A model generated the notes under the pieces. It was not told the DNA's origin, did not search any database, and was given only the letters and a program-made list of their open reading frames with translations. 64,000 nt of DNA, taken from positions 1 through 64,000 of the forward strand of contig JANFAH010000011.1 of the NCBI GenBank assembly GCA_024663395.1, written 5' to 3'. This DNA is from Pisolithus tinctorius (taxonomy: Eukaryota > Basidiomycota > Agaricomycetes > Boletales > Pisolithaceae). Shown here piece after piece: positions 12,301-26,325 of the stretch. The position numbers and the translations under genes are program-made. Within the stretch, counting starts at the first letter, position 1. Each line of letters begins with the position of its first letter.

Positions 12301-13283
12301 GCATGCGTGCAAGGTCCCGATGTTGCGAAGCAGAGCGGCATAGTATCTCTGCAATGAAATAAGATCTCGTGTTATCCTGTTGTTCATCTTCAGCCTGACG
12401 TCGAGCGAGTGGATAACGTAACCGACCGTTGGACTAATAGCATCTGCAACCTTTTCTGCGAACCTCAGCAACGCCTCCGGAGAAACGTCATCAGCAACGG
12501 CCTGCTTAAGCAGCGATATGCAGAGTCTAGATCAATATCCATATCTTCCTCGTGTAAATCTGAGTAGAGATGCGGGAATTCCGGGAGATCCCAATCATCG
12601 TTAGGAGGTTTCAGGCAGAACATGAGGCGTATGACGAGGTTTAGTGGAGGTGCATCTGGTATGAGGGCGAGTAATTGCCTTGCTAAGTGGGTCGGATCGG
12701 AGGACCTAGCAAGGTCAAGTGCAGGTGAAACGGATGTAGGTTCTAACACAGGTAGTGGTCGTGCTTCATAAGAGGTAATGGCTGGAGATACTTCGGAGAC
12801 CGGTTCGCCGTAGATTGCCATCGACACAGTTTCGAAGTCACCCCGCACTATCATGAGACGCGTTGCAAACTAGACAAACAGTCAGCTCGGCTGAAGGAGC
12901 GATACACTGTATGCACACGTGCATCTGCACCCATATTGACAGCAAATTCTGCTTGTCCGCCAGCATATGGAATGACTGTTGGTATAAGGGCATTGGGCAC
13001 CTTCAACTTAGGTTTTCCATCCGCTTGTGAGCCTGGCTGCAGTGGATGGGCATTAAAGTAAACGTCCATGAAGAAGGCTTCAGGTTCTGTGCGCCTAGAT
13101 TTTGTCAGTCAAGCTGCCATCCTCGAGTTTGCCCGCTCACGCGATGACATCTGGGGCGGCGGCGAATGGCCTTGTGCCTGTGGGGAATATCCTCACAGAC
13201 TGCACCCTACATGGTGATGCAAACCGTATAGCAGTTAGTTTCGAAGTCCCGAATGGAGTCAAGTTGCACCATTGCAAGAGCAT
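9372..13283 (-). CDS. VIR_N (virilizer N-terminal) domain protein, frame broken in several places
   Basis: Start ATG at 13283. Exon 1 13283-13141, exon 2 13094-12917, exon 3 from 12869, all in phase. Residues from MLLQWCNLTP through VRIFPTGTRPFAAAPDVIA, TEPEAFFMDVYFNAHPLQPG and TRLMIVRGDFETVSMAIYG match the VIR_N domain (PF15912) conserved in Agaricomycete proteins. Downstream, helical-repeat-like sequence can be followed through AEILCRSASQHRDLARMLVQ (about 12330), IHAENIMLNLVNEP, CGVLRVAVGIIQHHVDEESA, DLETLLAP, and SRLPSMHVDV (about 9600), to a last exon ending at 9372. Keeping this path open needs about nine single-base frame corrections, for example near 12524, 12445, 11573, 11308, 10190, 9934 and 9768. 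In animals and plants virilizer is part of the m6A mRNA methyltransferase complex; that role here is inference. Converges on MDM34. Confidence 0.75.
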
Positions 13284-14096
13284 TGGTGTCCCACTTCAGT
13301 GTATTGGTCGGAGCTAGTATAGGCCTGCTTCGGCGAGTGTCACAGCCACTCCACCACGCAATACCAACTAGCAACTCAAATATGATGTAGCAATTACGCT
13401 AGTAACTCAGAAAGTATACGGGGCAGGCCTGCTCCAGGTGTATTATGCTACTCTTGAAGGCGGTGGCCAACCATGCAGCAAGTACTAATATGTCAGAAGT
13501 CGCAAACTTGTCACAGCGTTTGGCAGCATTTGTGCCCGCGGACCTCGTACCTATAGAAGAATCGAAGGTCTCTCAGAGCCCTACATACCATCACCCCGGT
13601 TGCCTCCAGGCGACTCAACTGATAAACATCGAGTGAGACCACTGAGCATGCGGGGACCACCGCCCAGAAATTATGATCAAATTGGATGTCAGTCCCGCTA
13701 AACAATCTGGTTCCCTGTGCAAAAAATAAAACTAATGCGATATTACAAATGCATAAGTAGTGAGTGGGTGCAGAGGATAACGAACGTGCAAGGGTCATTG
13801 ACAACCGCTACTTCTCCCGATACTTGTTCTGTTCTGAACGGCCGTCCACGCTGCCAGCAGATCGCGTCCGTGTATGCTTCTCCCACAAATCCAGGTGTAT
13901 GCTGGGTCTATCAATGGAAACCCCCGGGACTGAACCTTTCTGAAGTATCCGGGGTGAAGTGTGTTGGGGTCGGTCTGGTGAAGCAGAGAAAAGGGAATGG
14001 ATTGGCTGGTGATCAAGTGAAGGGGGAGGCGAAGCCCTATGTTTCTGTCTGGATCTGGAAGATATGCTGCTGGGTGACGGGCTCCCTATGCTACTG
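13284..14096. other. Gap between VIR_N and STIMATE genes
   Basis: No independent gene seen. The right half (13808-14096) may be the frameshifted tail or 3' untranslated region of the STIMATE-family gene. The left half holds the VIR_N promoter and no recognisable protein. Confidence 0.4.
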
Positions 14097-15455
14097 CTAC
14101 TCGGAGGATAATCGTGGGCAATGGGGCGAGTTGGAGCCAGGGAAAGATATAGAAGGCGACGACGACTTTGTTCCCATTTTGGACTTATCGTCTTCAGGGC
14201 CAACCATCGTAGTGAAATCTGATGACATTCTCGAGCCGCAGGGTCGTGGCATATTCTCTACGTCATGATGTAGGGTATCGTCACCATCGTCTTCAGATGA
14301 TGGGATTAGCGGTTCGCAATCTCGGTCATCACAATTTCGGTGTGAGTTAGAATGAGAAGGAGGCTGAGTACTGTTGGCTTTAACGATGGAGTCGATAAGC
14401 CAGAATTGGAGGACGTTCATAATGATTGGAAAGATGCCCATGACGCTGAGAAAGTGATTAATGACCTGTCCATACTCCGGAGATTAATCTGGCGCACAAG
14501 ATGACTTGGAAGGATTCTCCCTCTCCTATATTCGTCCAGCCGAGCAACCAGTCTCCTAGCTCGAAAGTTCCAGGCCATATGGCAAAAAGTGCAACGACAA
14601 GAAGTTTCATTGTCGTAAGGGCAAACACGTAAACCGCGGCCTGGCGAACCCAGTACGCAAACGATGGTGGATTCCCGTACTGGCCCGACCGAAAACCCTT
14701 GAGGTGCAGCTTCTTTAATAGTACAAAAGTAGTGGCCTGCAAGACGAGGTATATAAGGCCAACACCTAGTCGCTGATAGTATCACTGTCTGTGGTTTCAA
14801 TATCAAATCACTCACCTAATGTAGTGTCAACCAAAATATTAAGAAAATAGTATGTACAAGCATTTCCGGAGAATTGGTGAGATCCAAGATCGGAAATGAG
14901 CACATTCAGGCCGTGTATAAACATCTGACCAATGACCTGTTTAGACACGTCAAACAGCCTAGAGGTGGCAGAAATGGATAATAACATGCTTCAGCGAACG
15001 GATGCTGGCATGCCTTCGAAGGAACCGCACCAGATTTTCCACGGCCGTTTGTGTGTCTCGCGGTGTCTCTTATAAACGAGCGAAAGGATGGCAAGGACGC
15101 CCATAAGACCTTGCACGACCTAAATCGACCGTTTTCGTGATCAAGCCTGCCCACAGTGAACGCAATGCCACACATCGCTTACCAGAGCCGTTGGACCCAA
15201 GAGTTGACATGATTTGCGGTCCACGGGTAGGTTATCCAAGCTGCTATCAATGATGTGCGCAATGGCAGACATGTCAGATGTGTCGCAGTTTGTGCTGCCC
15301 CTGGGGGTTGACAGGAAACGAGAAATCAAGGGAAGGGCGGTGACTGTAGCTGCTATGAGTACTTTGAGTTGGATGAGCCGGAGCCGTCGCGTCGGACGGG
15401 CGATGATATAATCACTCAGAGTCTCTCCGATCAGGGAGGGAACGGATGATGACAT
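14097..15455 (-). CDS. STIMATE-family (TMEM110-like) multi-pass membrane protein
   Basis: Five exons (15455-15183, 15119-15031, 14958-14816, 14765-14498, 14445-14097) give 373 residues. CQLLGPTAL, LSLVYKRHRETHKRPWKIW, LFDVSKQVIGQMFIHG, NILVDTTLGVGLIYLVLQ, GQYGNPPSFAYWVRQAAVYV and FPIIMNVLQFWLIDSIVKA, with four to five hydrophobic segments, match the PF12400 STIMATE/vacuolar membrane family. In animals STIMATE is an ER protein that promotes STIM1 at ER-plasma membrane junctions; fungal members are annotated as vacuolar or ER membrane proteins of unclear role. The C-terminus after about residue 265 is acidic and Ser-rich. A second frame, open to 13808, continues with equally plausible Ser/Pro-rich tail sequence (YPPSSSSIGSPSPSS), so the stop at 14097 may itself follow a frameshift. 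Diverges from SEC18 over only 127 bp. Confidence 0.82.
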
Positions 15456-15582
15456 AATCGTCCTCTCGTGCAGTCCTCACGGCCTTAACTCAACGCAGCA
15501 ACGACGTGCTTGTCGAGAAACGCAATCTCGAGCAGATCTCAAAGCGGACATATAGTAATAAGCCAGTAATCGAAAGCCGTCC
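15456..15582. promoter_or_regulatory. 127 bp divergent promoter, STIMATE-family gene / SEC18
   Basis: The two start codons (15455 minus, 15583 plus) are separated by 127 bp, which must serve both transcription directions unless one gene starts further upstream. No TATA box stands out. Confidence 0.45.
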
Positions 15583-18474
<2,892 letters not shown>

Positions 18475-19479
18475 AACATTGTTGTAGCGATAGTACTGCT
18501 ATACCCTCCTTGGTCGTTGTGTATAATGTATCCTAGGATTGCCTGTCACATCACTATTCTGCAGGTAACCGTATATGGCCAAGGTTACGGGCGAATGCGG
18601 GTTGACAAAAGTTCGACCCCGCGCAATTACGAGTTGAGAGACACCCTGACGAGGGCCCACTGAACCACATCGGCGGAAACCTTGGTTATTCACGGGGCAT
18701 GGTATGTGGTCTGTGGATTGTAGAGACGGATAAATCGCATTGACATATAAGTTTACTGTACGTAGGAATTAGCTATCGCCGGAGGGGGATTGCCCCATGC
18801 CAATCTCTCCCGGGGTAAATGTCAACGAGCAACAAAGACATCGCCTGGCGTAGTAGAGATTGCGATGGCCATGTAGGCGGTGGTGAGTGGTGACAAAAAT
18901 GTGCAAATGGATTGAGACATAGTAAATGATTCTTCCCTTCATGGACGCCAACTACCACCTGTCGGCCAGATGATCTGCTCCTCGTCCATTACGAATAATA
19001 ATACTCGGATCGTCTGCAAATCTGCCCCCGGACCGGCACCCCACACCGGTGTTCATGTTCCTGATCATCCAATGGACATGTTTGGTAACTCGCAAATCTT
19101 GACTGGCTTCGCGGCGTCAATTACAACCAGGGCCAAATTGAATTCAAAGTCGGGCTTGGCTGTGCAATTATGATAGGTGTCGTTGGGGTGCTAATTGATC
19201 TTCCATTCACACCTTTCGATATTCTGAGCCCGGAACTAAGCCAGAAAGTGGTGGTTTGTTGTTGGCATTTGCTATATGCCAGCTTGGCAAGACCCCCCTA
19301 CTGCGTGAATTAGGCACTAAATCGCGCACGGTGAAGCACTTTTTCATCGTGGTTCCCTGGAGTTGATTTCAGACCGGATGCACCACGTTGCAGGGAGATG
19401 GTTGCAACGATGTCGGAACTCCCATTCTGCGAAGTGAAAACACAACTAGTAAGTCACCGCTGCGAACTCCTCTTCATGC
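18475..19479. other. Intergenic region downstream of SEC18
   Basis: No supported gene. Short open stretches on the plus strand near 18970-19260 (for example GQIEFKVGLGCAIMIGVVGV at 19130-19190) resemble a degraded membrane or enzyme segment. They could be the missing 5' half of the P450 relic that follows, but I cannot identify them. Confidence 0.35.
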
Positions 19480-20620
19480 ATGTTCAACTTCCAAGGCCCA
19501 TCTGGTACTTTGCAACATTGTTTGGTATCTGACTTTCTTACGTACGAAGGCGCGGAGGAGTCTGCAGCGAGAGATGCTACTTCAGGTGTCTTTCTAGGTT
19601 GGTTTGCGTTTCAGTCACTAGTAGTATGCTATTCACAGCCGGGATTGACCTTCTGTCAGCTGCAGCCCAGAGTATGAGTTTGCAACCACACTGGGAATCC
19701 TCGATTGACAATGGTCGTAGACCGCCTCCATTCTGGAGACGCTTGTCCTGGTAATGGTGCTCCACCCCGAGGTGCAAGCCAAAGTCCACGCAGAACTCGA
19801 TGACGTCGTTGGGAATGGCGTCTTCCCGACCGCCGAAGATCGGCCGCCATTATCATTCTTACAGGCTGTACTTTACGAGGTTATGAGATGAAATCCTGTC
19901 TTTCCACTAGGTCATCGGCGCGATCCCACTTGCTGCCATACCAGACTGAACGATCAGGTATACCCCATGCAACTACTCCAAGTGACATCTGCGAGGAGCA
20001 CCGGATCCCGAAAGGTTTATTGACTGTCCATTTCTAGAGGCAATGACTTCCCATGACTTTGACAAGATGTATCATTATGTTCAACGCATGGTAGGCTGAT
20101 TATATCCTCCGCTGACCCTGCATCTATTAGACCTCTGTATGTACCCTAGGGCCGTGTCTCGTGACTGTTTGGATCCGGAACGTTTTGATCCAGGCAGTCA
20201 TCTTACTCCAGAAGGCCAACTCGCTACCCAAGCTAAGCAAAATAATTCTCCTTTCTTTGGGTTCGGCAGGAGGTACGTGCTGACCCTGGGGCCTCTGATC
20301 AATGGGGCACTCAAACGGAATGGAATGATTTTCGCAGGATCTGTCCCGGACGGTTCTTTGCGGATATTGCGCTCTCGGCCGCGGCGGCGATGATTCTTTC
20401 CGCTTTTAGATTTGAGAAGGCCAAGGACGCGTCTGGGAAAGCTATTCCAGTTGAACCAGCATTTGTCAGTGGTCAGGTCAGGTGAGTTGGAGCTTCTTAT
20501 GCCTCTTGCAGCAAGACCAAACTGAAACTGGTCAATAGTCATTCGGTACCTTTCGAGTGTTCCACGAGCAGAATTTTAGCTGACTGTGTAATGATCATCT
20601 GTCATGTAAAGTGTACGTCG
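19480..20620 (+). pseudogene. Cytochrome P450 relic, C-terminal half
   Basis: Recognisable P450 pieces in order: LVSDFLTYEGAEESAARDATSG (about 19510-19590), LHPEVQAKVHAELDDVVGNG with FLQAVLYEVMR (ExxR helix K, about 19755-19890), then SRDCLDPERFDPGSHLTPEG (about 20155) and the heme loop FGFGRR|ICPGRFFADIALSAAAAMIL. The heme loop is still correctly split by a 60-odd bp GT-AG intron (20271-20338). A second intron (20483-20540) leads to VSHSVPFEC, a normal P450 C-terminus. The key Cys is present, but a TGA replaces the conserved Trp after VMR at about 19890, other stops and frame changes lie between the pieces, and no N-terminal membrane anchor is found. Intact splice sites suggest recent inactivation. 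No biosynthetic cluster surrounds it. Confidence 0.72.
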
Positions 20621-21865
20621 TAAAACCTCTTTGTACACTAGTCCAGCAACGTATGAAGTGAAACGCCGTTCGAATTAATATTAGAGGACATAGCAGTTGT
20701 TCGTGCATGGGTCAGTCCCTCGTGCCAATCCATAAAAGCACAAATTTTATTGCACTGATTGTAGTGGTACTTCGTACGTACTCTAGTAAGTCCATAGGCC
20801 GGCATTCTATCCGAATTCAGACAAAATCCCGTCAAGAAACACCAGATGATTCGTGAATGCACGGGGTACTGAATCACTGCATGCATGGAGCGATTTACTA
20901 GTAGCTTTTACCTATGGCAAATCCGCTAACTTACTTGCACTCCTGTCATGCAATTGTTTCACACCCAAGCTGAATGCGGAGTCTTGCTTCAAAAATGAAA
21001 GCCTGGCGCGGTCAACGGGTCGAGTAACTGTTTCAAAGAAGTTGTGATACACCGTTGCAACTGATACAAGATCCAGCGAGCAACTTATCGCTGCATACCC
21101 GTACTGCTCGGTAGCTCCTGAGATATTCAGCCAGTGGATTGGACACGCCGACCCGAATTCCGTGCTAGGGGTAAGTTCGGAAGTAGTTGAAACCGGAGTT
21201 CGACTCGTGCCAGCTGTTCGGGAAACACACTAACCCATTCCGCTACTAAAGCCCACTGTATGGCCCAACCTCCTGTTCCCGCCGATGCGTACAGCATACT
21301 GCTGCAGCGGGCGCCATCTGGCACACCAACTTAAGAACACAATGCAAGCTAGGACGGATAGAACGCCTGGATTGTCAGTAAGTGCCTTTTACAAGCATAT
21401 CTATCGGTCTCGATAGATGGTAAGGTTCGGCAGGTAAAAGCCGCTAAGAAGGAAATTCAAATACTAGGTCTGGCTAAAAGGGAGAGTCTAACTCAGTTCA
21501 GGTAAGTACTACGTACATGGGTGACACACTCGATGTATCGCTCGGGGTGCAGATGGATCATTGTGAGATCGTTGGCCAGTGTAGCTATTCACTCGCGACT
21601 TGTTTGAGGCGAGCTCTGGAAGCCCATGTACACTCGGTGCGCCTAGCAACCCAAATTCTGCAAAGGAACCGATTCTGGACTGTATGATGTGCGATCAAAC
21701 ACTGGTGAAGCTTGAGGGCGTGTGGCTTATGTAATGGGAGGCGGGGGTCCGTCGTATCAGTTCCCACTCACCGAGGTCCTGAGGACTGGGAACATCGCAC
21801 AGCTATTGTTTTCTTTACCTCTGACATTGATCTCGCTTCAGTATCATCTACCCTGTTAAGCCATA
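20621..21865. other. Intergenic region, no gene seen
   Basis: About 1.2 kb between the P450 relic and the GLC8-like gene. Only short ORFs without family resemblance on either strand; base composition is like other intergenic DNA here. Confidence 0.4.
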
Positions 21866-22896
21866 ATGACAGGTCCGGAAATCATCCAAGATCGCACTCA
21901 TTGCCAGCCGTTGCCCCGTTCCGCATCGAATCCTAGGCCAAAAGGGATATTGAAGAATGCAGGGCCGCAACTTTCAGCGACGCAGCAGCAGTTGGTCTAC
22001 ATCACATCCCTAGGTCAAATCATGCTGATGTTTATACATAGCAGCCTGCAGTGGGATGAGGAGAATTTGGCGTTGACTGAAGTTCAGAAGGACAGTCTCA
22101 TGAAGATTACAGAGCCCAAGACCCCTTACGTACGATATAACGCAGAAACAGATGAAATTGAGGGTGGTACGTCACGAGGCTGCTCGCCCTATCTCGTTCA
22201 TCTGATATGATGTCCTGTGGCAGATATCCCCAACCTGGATCTCAGTGCGCGATCACATTCGCCAACTACTTATTCTCATTCTCAATCGGAATCGCCAACG
22301 AGTATGGTCGCCTCTGGCCCTTCTTCTCGCCGGGCGTCGTTCTCGAGCGTAGGGAGGAATTCTTCTGGGAGATCGGCTAGTGTTGGGTCGAGTAGGAGCA
22401 CAAGTTTCAACCTCCCAAATGAAGCACGGGGGGAGATCAGGTCCGTGAACGCTACACCAGAGGAGTGGGTCGAAGAAGAGGAAGAGATGGATGAAGAAAG
22501 TTCGTATTGCCCATCGTATGATTCTGGTGTTGGGTTTTCTAACGAGATGCTCTTCGTAGCTGCTGCAAAGCATGCAGCATTCCTGAGGGCCAGAGGGAGA
22601 CATTACTCCAATGAAGCTGAGGCAATGAAGGTAAACATTGAGCTGTTGAAATCGTTCTTGCTTCGATATTTTTGATACTGACACCGTCTTTCTAGAAAGC
22701 TGCTCAGTTGATGGAGGAGGATTCGGATTTGAACTCGGACTCGGATGAAGACAAGGACGGGAGTAACGATGCAGAGGGTTATAACGGGAATGCAAGTGCT
22801 AGGACAGGGCGTCGCGGGGAGAAACCCAAGGAGTCAGAAACAGCCGGACAGCCGGACAAATACGGTTTTACGAACGGCATTAAACATGGCCACTGA
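21866..22896 (+). CDS. GLC8: Protein phosphatase inhibitor 2 (Glc8/IPP-2 family)
   Basis: Four exons (21866-21990, 22045-22163, 22224-22630, 22696-22896) encode 283 residues. The diagnostic elements are present: RPKGILKNA near residue 20 (PP1-binding), [20 protein letters not shown] then [13 protein letters not shown] (degron-like core with the regulatory Thr-Pro), DIPNLDLS, and near the C-terminus [19 protein letters not shown], which corresponds to the family's HYNE helix that contacts the PP1 active site. Ser-rich and acidic linkers lie between. The family binds type 1 protein phosphatase and acts as inhibitor or, in yeast Glc8, as activator after phosphorylation of the Thr. The first splice donor (CA|GTTGG) is weak but the only one that keeps phase. 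Ends 336 bp before MTD1 on the same strand. Confidence 0.93.
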
Positions 22897-23232
22897 AATC
22901 TGCGCGTCGCTATCGCGAGTGATAGCGGATGTATCTAGGAAATCTGTTCCTAATTGTGTAGGTATTCCAGTTGGGCCCACGCACTTCATTTAACCCCTCT
23001 ACTTATCATTACTCTGTACTCATGAACACGTATGTACCGATAATCCATTCAAATAGTCGTTTGCCATCATGTCACGTGTTTCGCCGGTAAGTTGCGATCG
23101 GCCAGCGATCCGATCCAGCAAGAATTTTATCTGCAATGATCGTGAAATGCCGGCCGGGAGGGAGTCAGGGACAAATACATCGCTCCTTTACATTCCTACC
23201 ACTGTTGACGAGGAAAGGCTCCTGTGTTCGAG
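22897..23232. promoter_or_regulatory. Region between GLC8-like gene and MTD1
   Basis: 336 bp with the 3' end of one gene and the promoter of the next. A short ORF from 23069 overlaps but shows no similarity; nothing specific seen. Confidence 0.3.
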
Positions 23233-24720
23233 ATGGCTGTTGACGGATTGGGAAAGGGTTTACTGCTGAAAGCCGACCCGATCGCTGACACGTTTAGGGA
23301 CGAGGTCAAAAGCTCACTTGCGCGGTGCTCCAGACCCCCAACGCTTGTCGGGATCCTTGGTACAACATCAGCACCCAGCAAGTTCTATGCAGATTTCACC
23401 CGCAAGCAGTGTGAGCAACTGGGTGTTCGTTTCGTCTTGAAGAAGGTTGGATCAGCGGAGAGTTCTGAACGTGCAGACGGAGAGGGTGTCGAGGAAGCCA
23501 TCGTTGAAGCTAACGAGGATCCTGATATCGATGGAATTATGGTACGTTATTTTAGGTATTCTTTCACGACCGTTCCGGCACCCACATCGAAGTCAAGGTT
23601 TATTACCCTATTTATGGTGGACAACAGGTCCGTGAAGTCCAACCCCAGAATTCTCCAGTTGGTTGATGTTAATGACGATGTATCAGGACCATTACTTGCA
23701 ACAGGTGTGCCTTCCACTGTTTTTCTGGATTCTATCGCTCACAGTCCCTATCGAGATCGTTTCGCCCCTTAAAGATGTAGAGGGACTGCACTCCAAGTTT
23801 CACTATAACTTATACCATAAGTGTGTCCCTTTCGCTCGTATAATAATTCGCCTCGCTCACTATCTTTCCCACAGCATTCGCTTTGTAGATCCAAAGTCTC
23901 TGGCCCCAGCCGTCCCGGCCCCCTTAGACGACGTGGCACCCCCCGGAACGGTAAAATCTATTTTGCCGTGTACGCCTCTGGGCGTTGTGAAATGTCTAGA
24001 GTATATTGGGGTGTATAACAAGATCTTACCATATGGTGACCGTGCATATGGAAAAACAGTAACCGTAATTAACCGGTACGCACAGGTGCTTTTCTTCAGT
24101 GTCGGTTAGGTCTAAATTAGTCGGGTCACGATTAGGTCCGAAGTGGTTGGAAGGCCGCTGGCGGCTTTGCTAGCCAATGATGGTGCACGAGTCTTCTCGG
24201 TTGACATAGATTCGATCCAGGTGAGGTTACTGACGCACCTCCCAATTTCACATACTGAATTGGATGTATCCGCAAAACAGGAATACACGAAGCGACCCCG
24301 TTCATCTGAAGCAGAGAGAAAATATCTCCCACACCATACGGCCCACCCTTGCAATCTCACTCTGCAAGAATGTTTAGCACTGTCCGACGTCGTCATTTCC
24401 GCCGTGCCGAATGCTGAATACAAGGTGCAAACGAAATTCTTAAAAGAAGGCTGTGTAACAGTCAATGTAGCCGCAGACAAGAACTTCGGAAAGGACGTGA
24501 GAGATAAGGTTCATCGAGCATTCTCACGTGAAAAAGCCAGCATGACTGACGGAGCCGTAGGCATCCATTCACATACCTGCTGTTGGGAAGGTGACAATAC
24601 TGATGCTGCTCCGAAACTTGTGCGTACCTTATCTGTTGTTGTCACGCAACTCAGTTGACTGATATTGGATCGAGGTTGCGACTTCTGGCGTACAAAGAAA
24701 ACATCGACGCCAGAAATTAA
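23233..24720 (+). CDS. MTD1: NAD-dependent 5,10-methylenetetrahydrofolate dehydrogenase
   Basis: Nine exons (23233-23541, 23598-23627, 23687-23704, 23756-23820, 23875-24075, 24136-24220, 24281-24508, 24561-24619, 24675-24720) encode 346 residues. Exon 3 is an 18 nt microexon coding DHYLQQ. GKGLLLKADPIADTFRDEVK, the catalytic-domain VYYPIYGG, VEGLHSKFHYNLYHNIRFVD, PCTPLGVVKCLEYIGVY, the NAD-binding VINRSEVVGRPLAALLANDGARVFSVD, and SIHIPAVGKVTILMLLRNL identify yeast Mtd1-type enzyme. It oxidises methylene-THF to methenyl-THF in the cytosol with NAD+, feeding one-carbon units to purine synthesis. Start chosen at the ATG of MAVDGLGKG; an upstream in-frame TTG is not used. Converges on ORM1 with 171 bp between. 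Confidence 0.95.
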
Positions 24721-24891
24721 AACACCAGCAGGTCTCATATCGGAACAAGCTTGGTATTTTGCTCTGCCGGATTATATACACCATTAGAGGAAATTATCGT
24801 TGCTATGATGATTGAGGGTGACATGGAGTGGAAACGAGTCTCTTGTATTCTCCCAGAAAAGCTAAAGAATGAATAACCAAAGCGACCACCA

Positions 24892-25826
24892 TTACTTAAA
24901 GTGCCCGTCATTTAAAAAGGAAGGATCGAGATGTTTTTCGGATCTTGGCGTGACTGGGGTAGCGGTTCCTGATGCATCTTCGGCGAGGAATCGGACGCGC
25001 TGTCGATGAAGCTGGGTGCGTGTCAGGACACACTCGGAATTTCATACAGAAATGCACCGTCACCTGAGGGAGTTTAGGGATGATGGCAAGAACAATGAGC
25101 GCAGTAAGGTTGATCGCAAACAACCAGAGGTTGTAATTCGTATAATGCGTTGAAGCCAGGAATCTGCCACCACGTATTCCGAAATGCCATGAAGAAAGTT
25201 GCAACTACACTCACAGTAGTATGGGCGCAGTGAACAACCATTTCTTGGAGGGAGTGTACTGTGCACCATCGTCAATCTGTTCCCATAGGGTAAGGTCGTC
25301 GTACGCTCCTGCGTGCAGTTCGTTGTCGAACGGGATACCAGTGACCCAATGAAACATGAGATAAGAGAGCTGAGATGGTGTTGAGTTACCCGCACATATC
25401 CGACCGCGAAGCACATACGGCGAGGTATAATAGGTTGACGAGAGTCCAACTTATTTGCTGGGTCATTCCGGGAATCGTGTCAATGATAATTTTGCCCATC
25501 ACGACTAGGACAACATGGATCAACCATGCACCTGTGGAGAGTGCTTGAGTGTGTACATCGGAGACGAGATGAACGCATCTACCCTTAGCATTGACCCAAT
25601 TTGCGTTTATGTTCACATATGCACTCCTGTCAAGAACTTCTTCGACCCGACCACCCACTTCCTCTACTTTAACAATACTGGCGCTTCTTCGGCGACCCTT
25701 CAAAGAGTCTGGTGAAGGCTGCAAAGAGAGCTTGAGAGACGTCGGAGGACTCATTTCTCGTGGTCGAAGGGATGGTGGATAACCTGGATGACCCGGACGC
25801 AGTCGTGTGTTGTCACCGTCTTCCAC
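24892..25826 (-). CDS. ORM1: ORMDL-family regulator of sphingolipid synthesis
   Basis: Five exons (25826-25583, 25531-25419, 25369-25215, 25163-25064, 25011-24892) encode 243 residues. After a Pro/Ser-rich N-terminus come NINANWVNAKGAWLIHV, PGMTQQISWTLVNLLYLALSYLMFHWVTG, GAYDDLTLWEQIDDGAQYTPSKKWL and STHYTNYNLWLFAINL with AIIPKLPQLHRQRV. This is the ORMDL core with four hydrophobic segments. In yeast Orm1/Orm2 sit in the ER and inhibit serine palmitoyltransferase until phosphorylated on the N-terminal tail; the Ser-rich N-terminus here (RRRSASIVK) offers candidate kinase sites, which is inference. Diverges from the DUF2009 gene over 499 bp. Confidence 0.95.
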
Positions 25827-26325
25827 GTAAGTTACGAGTCTATTAGGCTACCTGACCAAAGTAACACAAATAACAGCGCACGTGATGTTATGCAGACCTA
25901 TGTACTCTCGAAATGCTAGCGTAGTCTTGTTACACGTTACGCCGCCAGCAGACCATGTCAGCTAGAGCGAGGTAATTAGGTGGTAGATGTCGCTGCGCTG
26001 CGGATGTGAAGAGCTGTGGGAACTGCGCAGTAGTTAATTTCCGAAAAACACAAACCAAGTGCTGCGGGTGGATGTTACTGTATTGTGTACACCGACTTCT
26101 ATATTGTACCCGGTATATAGAGTACTTCAGAAGGCCGTAGGCTGGTAGCATAGCGTGTTGCAATTTTTGAGACTCGTTGATTCACTCTAAGGCGTGTATT
26201 CCACGCGGGTGCTTACGCGTCTGTCGGGTTGGCTGAACTTCTGAAGCGACCGTCCTGCAAGGCTGTACCAAACCCTCACGACTGAATCTCCACCCGCCAC
26301 CCGATCTTGAGGTGAAAAAAAAAAG
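25827..26325. promoter_or_regulatory. Divergent region ORM1 / DUF2009 gene
   Basis: 499 bp between two divergent start codons, holding both promoters. A short A-run (26318-26327) directly precedes the DUF2009 start. No other motif named. Confidence 0.35.

Noticed and set aside
19480..20620. A biosynthetic gene cluster around the P450
   Set aside because: No terpene synthase, polyketide synthase, transporter or other tailoring enzyme lies nearby; neighbours are SEC18 and a phosphatase inhibitor.
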